Shown: piece after piece, positions 16,642-25,496 of the stretch
How positions within the stretch are numbered: position 1 is the stretch's first letter
How the letters are laid out: every line of letters begins with the position of its first letter
Assembly (NCBI GenBank): GCA_028223755.1
Contig: JAOIUY010000007.1
Coordinates: forward strand, 1 to 64,000
Direction: 5' to 3'
Source of the DNA: Pseudomonadales bacterium
GTDB taxonomy: Bacteria > Pseudomonadota > Gammaproteobacteria > Pseudomonadales > UBA7434
DNA: 64,000 nt
Position numbers and translations under genes: made by a program
The notes under the pieces: generated by a model
The model's database searches: none
The model's input: the letters and a program-made list of their open reading frames with translations, nothing else
Told to the model about the DNA's origin: nothing

Positions 16642-18084
16642 ATGTCACAAAATTTACTATCAAAAATGTCAGTCAAGGCGATTGTTATAACGATTGCCAG
16701 TATTAGCTTTAGCTCCACCTCATACGCAGACAGCTTGGGCGATATTTATGAGCTAGCGTTAGTGAACGATCCTACGTTGCAAGCTGCAGAAGCAAGCTAT
16801 AAAGCTGGTCGTGAAATTAAATCGCAGGCAATATCGCAATTGCTTCCGCAGATAACAGGCAGTGCGACTTATTCTGAATCCGATCGAACGGTGAGTAACA
16901 AGCAATACATTTCTGAAAGTCTTTCTCCACCGCCAACCAATCGTGATTCGGACTCTGAGACCACGGCTTATTCTATTTCGTTAACGCAAAATTTATTTAA
17001 TTTGTCCGCTTTTTTTGCTTTTAAGCAAAGTACGGCGTTATCAAAACAAGCGGAATTACAATTTAGTATTGATCAGCAGTCATTAATTTTACGCAGTGCG
17101 GATACTTACTTTAATGTGCTTCGTAGTAAAGATAATCTCACCTCGGCATTGGCAGAAGAAAAAGCCATTAAGCAGCAGCTTGAACAAACTCAGCAGCGTT
17201 ATGATGTTGGGTTAATTGCGATTACCGATGTTCACGAAGCGCGCGCAGCTTTTGATCTTGCTGTGGCTAATCGTCTAACAGAAGAAGTAGGTCTTGGTAT
17301 CGCCTTTGAAGACTTGGCGGCTCTAACAGGTCAGCAGCACAGTAATTTATATCAATTGTCGGACGATTTTAAAACGGATAAGCCACAGCCTAATACAGCG
17401 AGTGCATGGGTAAATTTTGCTGCTGAAAATAATTTAAGTATCAAGTTAGCGGAGCAGGTTGCCGAGGCATCGAATCAAAATGCTAACGTAAAAAAATCTG
17501 CACATGCGCCAACCGTTCAAGCAGTGTTGCGTTATGACGGCAGCTCAAGTGATACGGTATCAACCGATAATATTTCTAACATTGCTATACCTGATACATT
17601 TTCTAATTTTGATGGCTCTACTATTGAGGTACGTTTAAACGTGCCTCTTTGGGAAGGTGGCCTTAAGCATTCACAGCGCCGGCAAGCCGGCTATGAGCAA
17701 GTTAGAGATCAAGCTAACCTTGTTGCAGCGAAAAGAACCGCTTTCCGACAGGCGCGTTCTAGCTACTTAACAACGGTTGCCGATACTGCACGTGTCCATG
17801 CGAGACAGCTCGCTATAACCTCTGCACGTAGTGCTTTAGACGCTACGCAGGCAGGTTATGATGCGGGTACGCGAAATATTGTTGACTTGCTGAATGCGCA
17901 ACGTGACTTATTTCGTGCGCAGCGCGACCATGCTAATACACGTTATGACTATGTCATTAACTCGTTAAAATTGAAGCAAGCGGCTGGCACATTAAGCCCA
18001 CAAGATATTTATGATTTGAATCAATGGTTAGTTGCTCCCGCTGCAGTGTTGAAGAGCGAAAGTCTTAGTTTAATCAGTGGGTAG
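16642..18084 (+). CDS. tolC: TolC family outer-membrane channel
   Basis: This 480-residue TolC protein has a signal peptide ending near SSTSYADS, then LGDIYELALVNDPTLQAAEA, the classic start of the mature protein. The two structural repeats of long helices and beta strands are visible; each carries a QRYDVGLI/AGYDAGTRNIVDLLNAQRDLF type motif at the helix turn. It forms a trimeric outer-membrane tunnel for type I secretion and RND or ABC efflux. It is divergent from yqiB, as in E. coli. Its stop overlaps the convergent waaA stop by 15 bases. Confidence 0.95.
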   Translation: MSQNLLSKMSVKAIVITIASISFSSTSYADSLGDIYELALVNDPTLQAAEASYKAGREIKSQAISQLLPQITGSATYSESDRTVSNKQYISESLSPPPTNRDSDSETTAYSISLTQNLFNLSAFFAFKQSTALSKQAELQFSIDQQSLILRSADTYFNVLRSKDNLTSALAEEKAIKQQLEQTQQRYDVGLIAITDVHEARAAFDLAVANRLTEEVGLGIAFEDLAALTGQQHSNLYQLSDDFKTDKPQPNTASAWVNFAAENNLSIKLAEQVAEASNQNANVKKSAHAPTVQAVLRYDGSSSDTVSTDNISNIAIPDTFSNFDGSTIEVRLNVPLWEGGLKHSQRRQAGYEQVRDQANLVAAKRTAFRQARSSYLTTVADTARVHARQLAITSARSALDATQAGYDAGTRNIVDLLNAQRDLFRAQRDHANTRYDYVINSLKLKQAAGTLSPQDIYDLNQWLVAPAAVLKSESLSLISG

Positions 18085-19437
18085 TTTGTCGTTTAGCAAT
18101 GACGCGATAATATTCATCAGTTTTTGTTTTGCGCCACGGTTATCATCAATCACCTGTTTTGCAGCGGCACCGCTTAAGGTTAATTGTTTTGAATCTTTTA
18201 ATAGTTGCAAAACAGCAATGGATAGCTGATCAACATTTTCAATAATTTGTAAGGCGCCGGCTTGTTCTAGCCGCTCTGTCACTTCAGCAAAATTAAAAGT
18301 ATGTGGTCCAGATAAAACCGGTATGCCCCAGGCGACCGGTTCGATCGTGTTATGGCCACCAGTTGGTACTAAGCTGCCACCCACAAACGCAATATCAGCG
18401 ACGCCATAAAACATAAGTAATTTACCAATGCTATCAACTAACAAAACATTTTTTTCTATCGCTAGTGGCTCAGTGGATGAAAATCGATGCAATTGAAAAT
18501 TTTTCGATTGCGTTAATTGTGCAACGTCATCAAACCGCTCGGGATGCCTAGGCACTAAAACAAGAAGCGCGTTAGGATCTTGCTTTAATACTTTTCGATG
18601 TACTACGAGTATTTGTTCATCTTCACCTTTATGAGTGCTGGCTGCGAGCCAGATAAAGGTTTTTTGCATTTCATTATTCAGTTGTGATTTATATTGATTC
18701 GCGGCATGAATTAAATTTGTGTCGAGTTCAATATCAAATTTAATACTGCCGGTTATTTGTAATTGCTGTGGCGGCAAACCCAAAGATAAAAAATGTTCGG
18801 CATCTTGCTGATACTGTGTCGCAACATGGATGTCTTGCATCATAGCGCGACACAGCCAAGAAAAGCGTTGATAACCCTTAGTTGATTTGGCCGACATTCG
18901 TGCGTTGGCAACTAATACGGGAATACCTTTTTGCTGGCATAAAAAAATGGTGACTGGCCATAACTCAGTTTCCATCACAATATGAAGACAGGGTTTGATG
19001 CGACGAAGAAAGCTACTGACAAACAATGGCCAGTCATAAGGTGCGTAGACATGAAATAGATGTGTACCCAACTCATCACCTAACATTTCAGTTAAGCGAG
19101 CAGAGCCGGTGGGTGTTGTTGTTGTTACCGTGATGGGCATATCAGGGTATTGCTGCCTAATGGCATTGATAACAGGCACAGCGGCAATCACTTCACCTAC
19201 GGAGACGGCGTGCAACCAAATGCCACCAGCGGCGGGGGTGGTCTTTAATTGGCTAAGGGATAGTCCTAGACGCTCTGTAATTCGTGAGCGATAGGCGGGT
19301 GCTTTAATAGAGCGCCATAATAAGCGAATTAAAAATAACAGGATTAAGCAGGTAAAAAGCAAAATATAGGTGCTGCGCGCAACCCATGTTTTGGCTTTTT
19401 CGACTATGGATTGGTGATGTTGGCTATCTGCACTCAC
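18070..19437 (-). CDS. waaA: 3-deoxy-D-manno-octulosonic acid transferase (Kdo transferase)
   Basis: The protein has an N-terminal membrane anchor (STYILLFTCLILLFLIRLLW), then IWLHAVSVGEVIAAVPVI containing the catalytic Glu, VMETELWPVTIFLC, WLAASTHKGEDEQIL, LVLVPRHPERF and the C-terminal SLVPTGGHNTIEPVAWGIPV, which binds CMP-Kdo. It transfers Kdo to lipid A precursor at the inner membrane face. I prefer the GTG start at 19437 (455 residues), since the longer frame to 19497 adds 20 residues unlike the family. The C-terminus is encoded across the tolC stop. The start is upstream-adjacent to the glnA control region. Confidence 0.94.
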   Translation of the reverse strand: MSADSQHHQSIVEKAKTWVARSTYILLFTCLILLFLIRLLWRSIKAPAYRSRITERLGLSLSQLKTTPAAGGIWLHAVSVGEVIAAVPVINAIRQQYPDMPITVTTTTPTGSARLTEMLGDELGTHLFHVYAPYDWPLFVSSFLRRIKPCLHIVMETELWPVTIFLCQQKGIPVLVANARMSAKSTKGYQRFSWLCRAMMQDIHVATQYQQDAEHFLSLGLPPQQLQITGSIKFDIELDTNLIHAANQYKSQLNNEMQKTFIWLAASTHKGEDEQILVVHRKVLKQDPNALLVLVPRHPERFDDVAQLTQSKNFQLHRFSSTEPLAIEKNVLLVDSIGKLLMFYGVADIAFVGGSLVPTGGHNTIEPVAWGIPVLSGPHTFNFAEVTERLEQAGALQIIENVDQLSIAVLQLLKDSKQLTLSGAAAKQVIDDNRGAKQKLMNIIASLLNDKLPTD

Positions 19438-19562
19438 AATAAAAAATCTGACCTTTGCCCTAACGAAAGTTGCTGGGCAGTATAGCCGTGACCCCACACG
19501 TGAGGCTATAAGACAAACTAGCGAATAAATCCAAGTGTTTGACGGCTATTTTACACCATAAA

Positions 19563-19579
19563 AGCACCACAACAGTGCA
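19563..19579 (+). promoter_or_regulatory. NtrC enhancer site 1 for glnA
   Basis: The site AGCACCACAACAGTGCA matches TGCACC-N5-GGTGCA at 10 of 12 defined positions. Its centre is about 136 bases before the predicted glnA start of transcription and 34 bases (about three helical turns) from site 2, like the two strong enhancer sites of E. coli glnA. Confidence 0.75.
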
Positions 19580-19596
19580 TAGATGATCCGTTATGG

Positions 19597-19613
19597 TGCG
19601 CTAAAGTGGTGCT
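19597..19613 (+). promoter_or_regulatory. NtrC enhancer site 2 for glnA
   Basis: The site TGCGCTAAAGTGGTGCT matches the NtrC consensus at nine of twelve positions. It is centred about 102 bases before the predicted start of transcription. Same-face spacing with site 1 favours cooperative oligomer formation. Confidence 0.7.
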
Positions 19614-19680
19614 TGCACTTGTTATTACTACTTAGCCTCTATAAATCAATGACTTAAAGATTAAAATTTTTTGTTCAAGT

Positions 19681-19696
19681 TGGTACAGCTGTTGCA
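19681..19696 (+). promoter_or_regulatory. Sigma-54 promoter of glnA
   Basis: TGGTACAGCTGTTGCA fits the sigma-54 consensus TGGCAC-N5-TTGCA, with one mismatch. The GG (19682-19683) and GC (19694-19695) are in the exact 12-base register required. The predicted transcription start is near 19707, giving a leader of about 234 bases before the glnA ATG. Confidence 0.85.
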
Positions 19697-19940
19697 CTAA
19701 CATTCTCGTACAAAGACTGATCTATTCGTATTGATTAGCAGTTTTTATTCAGAGAAGAATATCTTTTCGGTTGGTAATCAGTATAAAATCGCCGTCCTTT
19801 TGTTTAGCCACGTCAAAATACAGCGGCTAGATGAGCGCAGGCTTAGGCCAATTGGCTGACGATAATACGAGAATAGCTTGCAAAGAAGATTTCTATTTAA
19901 CAAAACCACCCTATAACAGGGTTAGTCCGGAGGATTGAAA

Positions 19941-21347
19941 ATGTCAGAGAACACTCTGAAGTTAATAAAAGAAAATGAAGTAACCTGGGTAGATCTCCGG
20001 TTCACTGACACTAAAGGTAAAGAGCAGCATGTTTCTATTCCTTCTAGTGAAGTAGATGAAGGCTTTTTTGAAGACGGCAAAATGTTTGATGGTTCATCAA
20101 TCGCTGGCTGGAAAGGCATTAATGAATCAGACATGATTATGATGCCTGATGATGCAACTGCGGTAATGGATCCCTTTACTGATGAAGCGACACTTAATTT
20201 GCGTTGTTCAATTGTAGAGCCGATGACGGGTCAAGGTTACGAGCGTGACCCACGTTCTGTTGCATTACGTGCTGAAGAGTACATGCGTTCAACGGGCATT
20301 GCTGACACAGTATTATTTGGACCAGAGCCTGAGTTTTTCGTTTTTGATGATGTGAAATGGCATGCTGAAATGTCAGGTGCTGGTTACGAAATCAATTCTG
20401 AAGAAGCGGCTTGGTCAAACAACAAATCTTATGAAGATGGCAACACAGGTCACCGACCTGGTGTTAAAGGCGGTTACTTCCCAGTACCACCAGTCGATTC
20501 ATTACATGACGTGCGCGGCGCAATGTGTGGCGCGATGGCGGACATGGGTTTAGAAATTGAAGTACATCACCACGAAGTAGGTACTGCTGGTCAGTGTGAA
20601 ATTGGCGTTGGCGCTAACACATTAACTAAGAAGGCTGATGAAGTTCAGATTCTTAAGTACTGCACACACAATGTTGCACACGCTTATGGCAAAACAGCAA
20701 CGTTTATGCCTAAGCCTTTAGTGGGTGATAACGGTAGTGGTATGCATTGTCACCAATCACTATCTAAAGATGGTGTTAACTTAATGGCTGGTGATTTGTA
20801 CGGTGGTTTGTCTGAAACAGCATTGTTCTACATTGGTGGTGTTATCAAGCATGCTAAAGCAATCAATGCATTTGCTAACGCATCGACTAACTCGTACAAG
20901 CGTCTTGTACCAGGTTTCGAAGCGCCTGTTATGTTGGCTTACTCAGCACGTAACCGTTCTGCGTCGATTCGTATTCCTTTTGTTCCAAATCCAAAAGGTC
21001 GTCGTATCGAAGTTCGCTTCCCTGATCCAACAGCTAACCCTTACCTATGCTTTACTGCATTGTTGATGGCTGGCCTTGACGGTATCAAAAACAAGATTCA
21101 CCCAGGCGAAGCAGCGGATAAAGATCTTTATGACTTACCTGCTGAAGAAGCAGCGGCAATTCCAACCGTTGCATCTTCTCTTGAAGAAGCGCTGGCTGCA
21201 CTTGATGCAGATCGTGAGTTCTTAACTGCTGGTGGTGTTTTCAGCGATGATACTATTGATGCTTATATTGAACTTAAGCAAGAAGAAGTTGAGAAGTTGA
21301 ATATGACGACTCACCCAGTTGAATTTGGCATGTACTATTCTTGCTAG
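19941..21347 (+). CDS. glnA: Glutamine synthetase, type I
   Basis: The 468-residue enzyme makes glutamine from glutamate, ammonia and ATP. It has the family motifs [47 protein letters not shown], the ATP-binding [16 protein letters not shown], and the adenylylation site DLYDLPAEE (Tyr modified by GlnE). I chose ATG 19941, six bases after GGAGGA; an in-frame TTG at 19935 lies too close to that site. Length is normal for the 12-subunit GSI-beta form. Upstream are two NtrC boxes and a sigma-54 promoter. ntrBC are 12.5 kb away instead of downstream as in enterics. Confidence 0.98.
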   Translation: MSENTLKLIKENEVTWVDLRFTDTKGKEQHVSIPSSEVDEGFFEDGKMFDGSSIAGWKGINESDMIMMPDDATAVMDPFTDEATLNLRCSIVEPMTGQGYERDPRSVALRAEEYMRSTGIADTVLFGPEPEFFVFDDVKWHAEMSGAGYEINSEEAAWSNNKSYEDGNTGHRPGVKGGYFPVPPVDSLHDVRGAMCGAMADMGLEIEVHHHEVGTAGQCEIGVGANTLTKKADEVQILKYCTHNVAHAYGKTATFMPKPLVGDNGSGMHCHQSLSKDGVNLMAGDLYGGLSETALFYIGGVIKHAKAINAFANASTNSYKRLVPGFEAPVMLAYSARNRSASIRIPFVPNPKGRRIEVRFPDPTANPYLCFTALLMAGLDGIKNKIHPGEAADKDLYDLPAEEAAAIPTVASSLEEALAALDADREFLTAGGVFSDDTIDAYIELKQEEVEKLNMTTHPVEFGMYYSC

Positions 21348-21367
21348 GTTTGATTGTTTGATTGATG

Positions 21368-21403
21368 AAAAACCCGATGACGGAAGTTGTCGGGTTTTTT
21401 TTT
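21368..21403 (+). terminator. Rho-independent terminator of glnA
   Basis: AAACCCGA at 21370-21377 pairs with TCGGGTTT around a loop containing CGGAAGT, followed by nine T residues. It begins about 20 bases after the glnA stop. Confidence 0.88.
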
Positions 21404-21428
21404 GGCTTTTGGTTAAAGTTAAGGTCAA

Positions 21429-21483
21429 GTTCACAGTCAAAACCGTCGGGCCACCCCCGACGGTCTTGACTGTGACTGTGAAC
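21429..21483. repeat. Large imperfect inverted repeat between glnA and znuD
   Basis: The left arm (21429-21450, beginning GTTCACAGTCAA and ending CCGTCGGG) pairs with the right arm (21456-21483, CCCGACGG to CTGTGAAC). The right arm contains an extra direct copy of the six-base unit GACTGT. The symmetry continues weakly outward (TTAAGGTC left; GGACCTTAA right), to about 21413-21515. It could be a second, bidirectional terminator for glnA and the convergent znuD operon, or a mobile palindromic repeat. Confidence 0.75.
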
Positions 21484-21588
21484 TAGATCTTAAACTGGAC
21501 CTTAATCTTAAAGGTTAAATAAAATCTAAAATATCAAAACTCGCCGGTGGTATTAAAAACCCTTACTCTAGAAAGAACCAAACTCAAA

Positions 21589-23628
21589 TTAAAAAACCAA
21601 TCTCAACCCAGCCACAATCGTCCTAGCTGGCGCGGGCGCTAAATCTTTAATAAAAGAGGTATGCACACGCTGTTCATCGTTAGTTAAGTTTTTACCCTGT
21701 AAAAAGCCAGTCAACAAACTGCCATTGGATAACGGCAGCTTGTATTCCACATGAGCACTAAGATCATTATAAGCATCTGTCGCTAATTCCAAATCAGCGG
21801 TATCAAGTTGCTCGTCAACACGTAGATAATCAATAGAACCACTAAAGCGTCCCCACAGCGTCTCAACACCAAAACCATAACGCATCGGTGGTGTTCTAGG
21901 CAGGTGCTGATTGCCAGTAACATCAACCTCGGCATTAACAAAATCAAATAATGCTTTTAAGCGAACATTATTATCCGCTTGCTTGATGATATTCGCCGCT
22001 AGCTCAATATCTGCACCGGTAAAGGTCGCATCATTTTGCCGATAGACAACTACGGGCAAATCATCTAGCACTACACCTGTCGTTTGCTTGTAAATAAAAT
22101 CAGAAAATTCTGCTTGGTATGCAGTAACTGACGCAGACCAAATAGCATTTTGATACTGCAATGTGGCAGATAGATTAATTGCTGACTCACTATCTAATTC
22201 AGTATTACCTTGTTCGTAGCTGTTAGTTGTTAAATGAGCACCATCAGCATAAAGCTCTTCAGCAACCGGCGCGCGTGAGGAATAATCGACAATCATATTA
22301 ACCTGCCACATATCCGAGAGTGGAATAATCGCTCCAAGTGAGGCGCTGTAATTGGAAAAGTCTTTGCTCGATGCAAGGCTTGGGTCGTGCTTGGTTTTTC
22401 CTATCCGTAATCCTGCCTCTACATCCAAATTTGATAGCGAACGCTCTGCTAACCAAAACAAGCCACTCTCGGTAGTATCCACAGGTTGAATAAATGCTTC
22501 TTCACCCAGCGCAGAAAAATCACGTTGGCTGTATTGAGCACCAATAACATTAGTCCATTCATCGGCATCAAATATTACCTCTGCTCGCGATTCCCATGCT
22601 TGATTTGAAAATCGCGTAGCAACTTCACCATTGGGTTCAATCTCTTGGTGCTCATAATCATTAACACCAATTCTCACATTAATGCTGGTAATAGCATCAA
22701 ATGGATCTTCGAGACCTAACTCAAAATCGCTGCGTGTCTGCTTTAAAATTAATGTCGCTGTCTCTTCGTGTTCATCATGGTGCTCTTCTTCCTCATGGTG
22801 CTCGGCGTGACCGAGCAATCCATAATCTGCATCAGTATCACTAACAGAAAAGCCAATAAAACCCCACTCTCTAATATAAGAACCACCAAAAGCTGCGGAT
22901 TCAAAAGTAAAAGCACTGCCCGATAAAATATCACGCGCATGCTCTTCTTCACCTTCACCGCCACCCTCGGCTTCTTCAAGTGCACGTAAACGCGATGATT
23001 CGGCAAAGCCTGGAATTTTATAGTTGTCACTATCTTTGCGAGTGGCATCTAGGTGCCATGCGAAATGTTTTTTTCCGCCATTAAGTTGAATGGAGGTTGT
23101 ATTTGCATCGTCATTGTCACTGAGACGTGTTTCTATACCGCCGGATATTGGCTTTTGTGGAATATTATGCGGAATGCGACCCGTGTGGATATCGACAACA
23201 CCGCCAATCGCGCCCGAACCATAAAGTAATGTACCAGCACCTTTTAACACTTCAATACGCTCAGCAATAAAGGGCTCAATGCTGACAGCATGATCGCCGC
23301 TACTGACAGAGACATCTAAAGTGTCGATACGGTCTTCCATAATTTTTACACGTGCGCCACCAAGACCATGAATAATTGGTCGCCCAACCGCGTTACCGAA
23401 AGGTGCCGAGTGGATGCCGGGCTGTTTCGATAATGTGGTGCCAATATTGGTTGAAGCTTTACGTGTTAATTCAATACCTTCTAGGACATCGACAGATTGA
23501 GATAAGCCTTCACCTGATAGTGGGTGTGCGGCTATAACAATATTTTCAATAATTTTTTCTGCAGCAACAGAGGTTGCTGTAAACAATAGGCCGGCAGTAA
23601 GCAGGCGCTTTAATAATGTAGCGGACAT
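21589..23628 (-). CDS. znuD: TonB-dependent receptor, ZnuD-like (histidine-rich, probable zinc uptake)
   Basis: The 679-residue protein has a signal peptide (ending near TSVAAEK), a plug domain with GRPIIHGLGGARVKIMEDR and AGTLLYGSGAIGGVVDI, and a 22-strand type barrel ending RTIVAGLRLVF. Two long extracellular loops are rich in acidic and metal-binding residues: EEAEGGGEGEEEHARD (about 215-230) and HAEHHEEEEHHDEHEE (about 275-291). Such loops mark ZnuD zinc receptors. A small exported CxxC protein precedes it in the same operon, and a Zur-like palindrome lies upstream of that. Zinc specificity is inferred; copper or nickel is possible. Confidence 0.85.
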   Translation of the reverse strand: MSATLLKRLLTAGLLFTATSVAAEKIIENIVIAAHPLSGEGLSQSVDVLEGIELTRKASTNIGTTLSKQPGIHSAPFGNAVGRPIIHGLGGARVKIMEDRIDTLDVSVSSGDHAVSIEPFIAERIEVLKGAGTLLYGSGAIGGVVDIHTGRIPHNIPQKPISGGIETRLSDNDDANTTSIQLNGGKKHFAWHLDATRKDSDNYKIPGFAESSRLRALEEAEGGGEGEEEHARDILSGSAFTFESAAFGGSYIREWGFIGFSVSDTDADYGLLGHAEHHEEEEHHDEHEETATLILKQTRSDFELGLEDPFDAITSINVRIGVNDYEHQEIEPNGEVATRFSNQAWESRAEVIFDADEWTNVIGAQYSQRDFSALGEEAFIQPVDTTESGLFWLAERSLSNLDVEAGLRIGKTKHDPSLASSKDFSNYSASLGAIIPLSDMWQVNMIVDYSSRAPVAEELYADGAHLTTNSYEQGNTELDSESAINLSATLQYQNAIWSASVTAYQAEFSDFIYKQTTGVVLDDLPVVVYRQNDATFTGADIELAANIIKQADNNVRLKALFDFVNAEVDVTGNQHLPRTPPMRYGFGVETLWGRFSGSIDYLRVDEQLDTADLELATDAYNDLSAHVEYKLPLSNGSLLTGFLQGKNLTNDEQRVHTSFIKDLAPAPARTIVAGLRLVF

Positions 23629-23695
23629 ACACTTCTCCTAACAAAAGAATCATAGGCTTGCATAAGCAAACACAGTGGATACTATATTTAAATTG

Positions 23696-24001
23696 TTAGG
23701 ATAGAGGCGGGGCGCGACTTAGATAAGAAGAGAGAGAAGTGTTTCGTACCCAAGATACTTGATAAGTTGCACAAAGGTGAGCGCTGATGCCAAGCGCTAT
23801 ACTTGTAAATGTCTTGTTATCTGTCGTTGGATAATCTTGAGAATGAAAACATAAATCACAGATTTCTTCAGCATGGCTATCAATGTCAACATGAAAGTGA
23901 CTAGCAGCTTGTGTTTGACCATAAATAAAAAACAACACCCAAGCTGTAAGGCATAGGCGTAATGTCTTTTTACTGGTAGTCTTTAATAGTGAATTAAGCA
24001 A
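23696..24001 (-). CDS. Small exported histidine/cysteine protein (DUF2946-like) of the zinc receptor operon
   Basis: A short protein of about 101 residues with an N-terminal hydrophobic export segment (LCLTAWVLFFIYGQTQA), then a putative metal-binding motif ASHFHVDIDSHAEEICDLC. The His and Cys-x-x-Cys layout matches DUF2946-like proteins often found beside metal TonB receptors. I favour the TTG start at 24001, five bases after GAGG; a GTG at 24040 has no ribosome site and would add an extra hydrophobic stretch. It lies 67 bases before znuD on the same strand. A periplasmic metal-handling role is inferred. Confidence 0.68.
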   Translation of the reverse strand: MLNSLLKTTSKKTLRLCLTAWVLFFIYGQTQAASHFHVDIDSHAEEICDLCFHSQDYPTTDNKTFTSIALGISAHLCATYQVSWVRNTSLSSYLSRAPPLS

Positions 24002-24073
24002 AGGAACCTCAGCGTGAACAGGCAATGTTAAAGCGAACACGAGTAGTGCTCAAGCGCTTAAAATAAATTTTAC

Positions 24074-24094
24074 AAATAATACTGAGTAACATTT
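24074..24094. promoter_or_regulatory. Candidate Zur operator between the znuD operon and a DMT gene
   Basis: This 21-base imperfect palindrome begins AAATAATACT and ends AGTAACATTT, with 16 or more of 21 positions symmetric. Its right half contains TAACATTT, as in the gammaproteobacterial Zur consensus (GTTATA-N-TATAAC flanked by GAAAT/ATTTC). It sits in the short divergent spacer, where a zinc repressor could control both directions. The match is by eye. Confidence 0.5.
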
Positions 24095-24117
24095 TTTGAA
24101 TCGGTAATCCCAAAAGA

Positions 24118-24987
24118 ATGAATGCTATTAGTCCTCAATTAATTTTTACTGCACTTATTTCTGTGGCAACCATGGCACTAGTGCCCGTTTTGGTCAGTTC
24201 GGTTTCTGCCAATGAGGTCACTATTGGTATTGTGAGGGTTTTTATTGCCTGCGCAGCATTAACACCTTTGTTGTTGTGGCGGAAAAATTTTTCAGGATTA
24301 AAGCGCAGGGATTGGCTGGCATTACTAATTATCGGTATGGTTTTTGGTTTGCACTGGTGGACTTATTTTTATGCCATAAAAAATTCAACACCATCGCTAG
24401 GCGCGCTGTCACTCACCACTTATGGCATTCATCTGGTTTGGATTAATGCACTAATCCATAGGCAGAGACCAAAACTCATTGATCTGATTGCGATTTTACT
24501 TTGTTTTTGGGGCTGTATTATTGTTGTGCCATCCACCGATATGACGAACCATATTACGCAAGCTTTTCTTGTCGGTGTATTTAGTGGCTTTCTTTATGCG
24601 TTACTGCCTTTCTTTCATCAAAGAGTTAACCATCTTTCAACGACAGTGCGTAGCTGGGGGCAGTTTAGCTTTGCGGGCGTATTCTTTTTGTTTTTTTGGC
24701 CGCAAACCGATTGGCAGCTCAGTTATATTGATTGGCAGTTGTTACTTGTTTTAGGAATAGTGTCGACACTTATCGCACATACGCTTTGGGTAAAAGTCTC
24801 AACAGAATTACCTTCTATTCTTGTGAGCGCTTTTTATTATCTTTATATACCTATTGCCATGGCATTGAGTTATTTCTTTCTTAATGAAGTAATGACAGTC
24901 GCCAAATTGTTGGGTGCAACATTGATTGTGTTGTCTTGTTTATTAGGTATTATTTTGCCAGCACTACGACAAGCCAAAACAAATTAG
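24118..24987 (+). CDS. EamA/DMT superfamily transporter
   Basis: The 289-residue integral membrane protein has about ten hydrophobic helices in two EamA repeats; the second repeat begins near FLVGVFSGFLYALLPFF. Conserved features are LVWINALIHRQRPKLIDLIA and LNEVMTVAKLLGATLIVLS. Members export or exchange amino acids, nucleotides, sugars or other metabolites; the substrate here cannot be named. It is divergent from the zinc receptor operon and 24 bases from a candidate Zur palindrome, so a metal-linked role (for example, metallophore export) is possible but unproven. Confidence 0.85.
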   Translation: MNAISPQLIFTALISVATMALVPVLVSSVSANEVTIGIVRVFIACAALTPLLLWRKNFSGLKRRDWLALLIIGMVFGLHWWTYFYAIKNSTPSLGALSLTTYGIHLVWINALIHRQRPKLIDLIAILLCFWGCIIVVPSTDMTNHITQAFLVGVFSGFLYALLPFFHQRVNHLSTTVRSWGQFSFAGVFFLFFWPQTDWQLSYIDWQLLLVLGIVSTLIAHTLWVKVSTELPSILVSAFYYLYIPIAMALSYFFLNEVMTVAKLLGATLIVLSCLLGIILPALRQAKTN

Positions 24988-25157
24988 CTTTCTTTTAACT
25001 TAATTAAGAATCGCTTACGCGACATCAATTAGTAGAAAAAGTTTTAGCTACTATCACTGCTATTCCTGTTTGACACAGATCTTCTTGAAGCCTAAATTGC
25101 TGGCACTTGCTTCGGCAATAGGTTCTTTTTATCTTCACTTGAAAATTTAAAAAGATG

Positions 25158-25352
25158 AAATGGGAAGTCGGTGCGTTTTATTAAGATGAAATAAAACCAC
25201 CCCGACACTGCCCCCGCAACGGTAAATAAGAATGTTTGGCAATGTATTTAGCCACTGTGCAAATTTTGCATGGGAAGGTCGCCAAATAGAGCAGCTGCGA
25301 AGTATTAATAAAAGCAGTAGTTTACTTATGAGTCCGGAGACCAGCCTATCGC
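25158..25352 (+). promoter_or_regulatory. Cobalamin (adenosylcobalamin) riboswitch
   Basis: The element begins TGGGAAGTCGGTG (25161) and contains the core ACTGCCCCCGCAACGGTAA (about 25206-25224). It ends with the B12 box AGTCCGGAGACCAGCCT (25331-25347). These are the hallmarks of class I cobalamin riboswitches. It precedes btuB by about 145 bases. The hairpin at 25362-25380 (AAACCAC/GTGGTTT) immediately downstream probably serves as the expression platform. Confidence 0.95.
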
Positions 25353-25361
25353 TATGCAGAC

Positions 25362-25380
25362 AAACCACGGGGTGTGGTTT
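25362..25380 (+). terminator. Hairpin after the B12 box (likely riboswitch expression platform)
   Basis: AAACCAC and GTGGTTT form a seven-base stem with a GGGGT-type loop directly after the cobalamin aptamer. It lacks a long U-run, so it may regulate translation or partial termination. Confidence 0.55.
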
Positions 25381-25496
25381 TGCGCTAATCGGTAGTTGAT
25401 TTTTTTCAACATCAATACTCCCTGTCTATTGCTCTTTCATGCCCCGTATATATTCACTTTATACACTCGGGCGTGAGTGTAAGAGAGCCTACTCAA

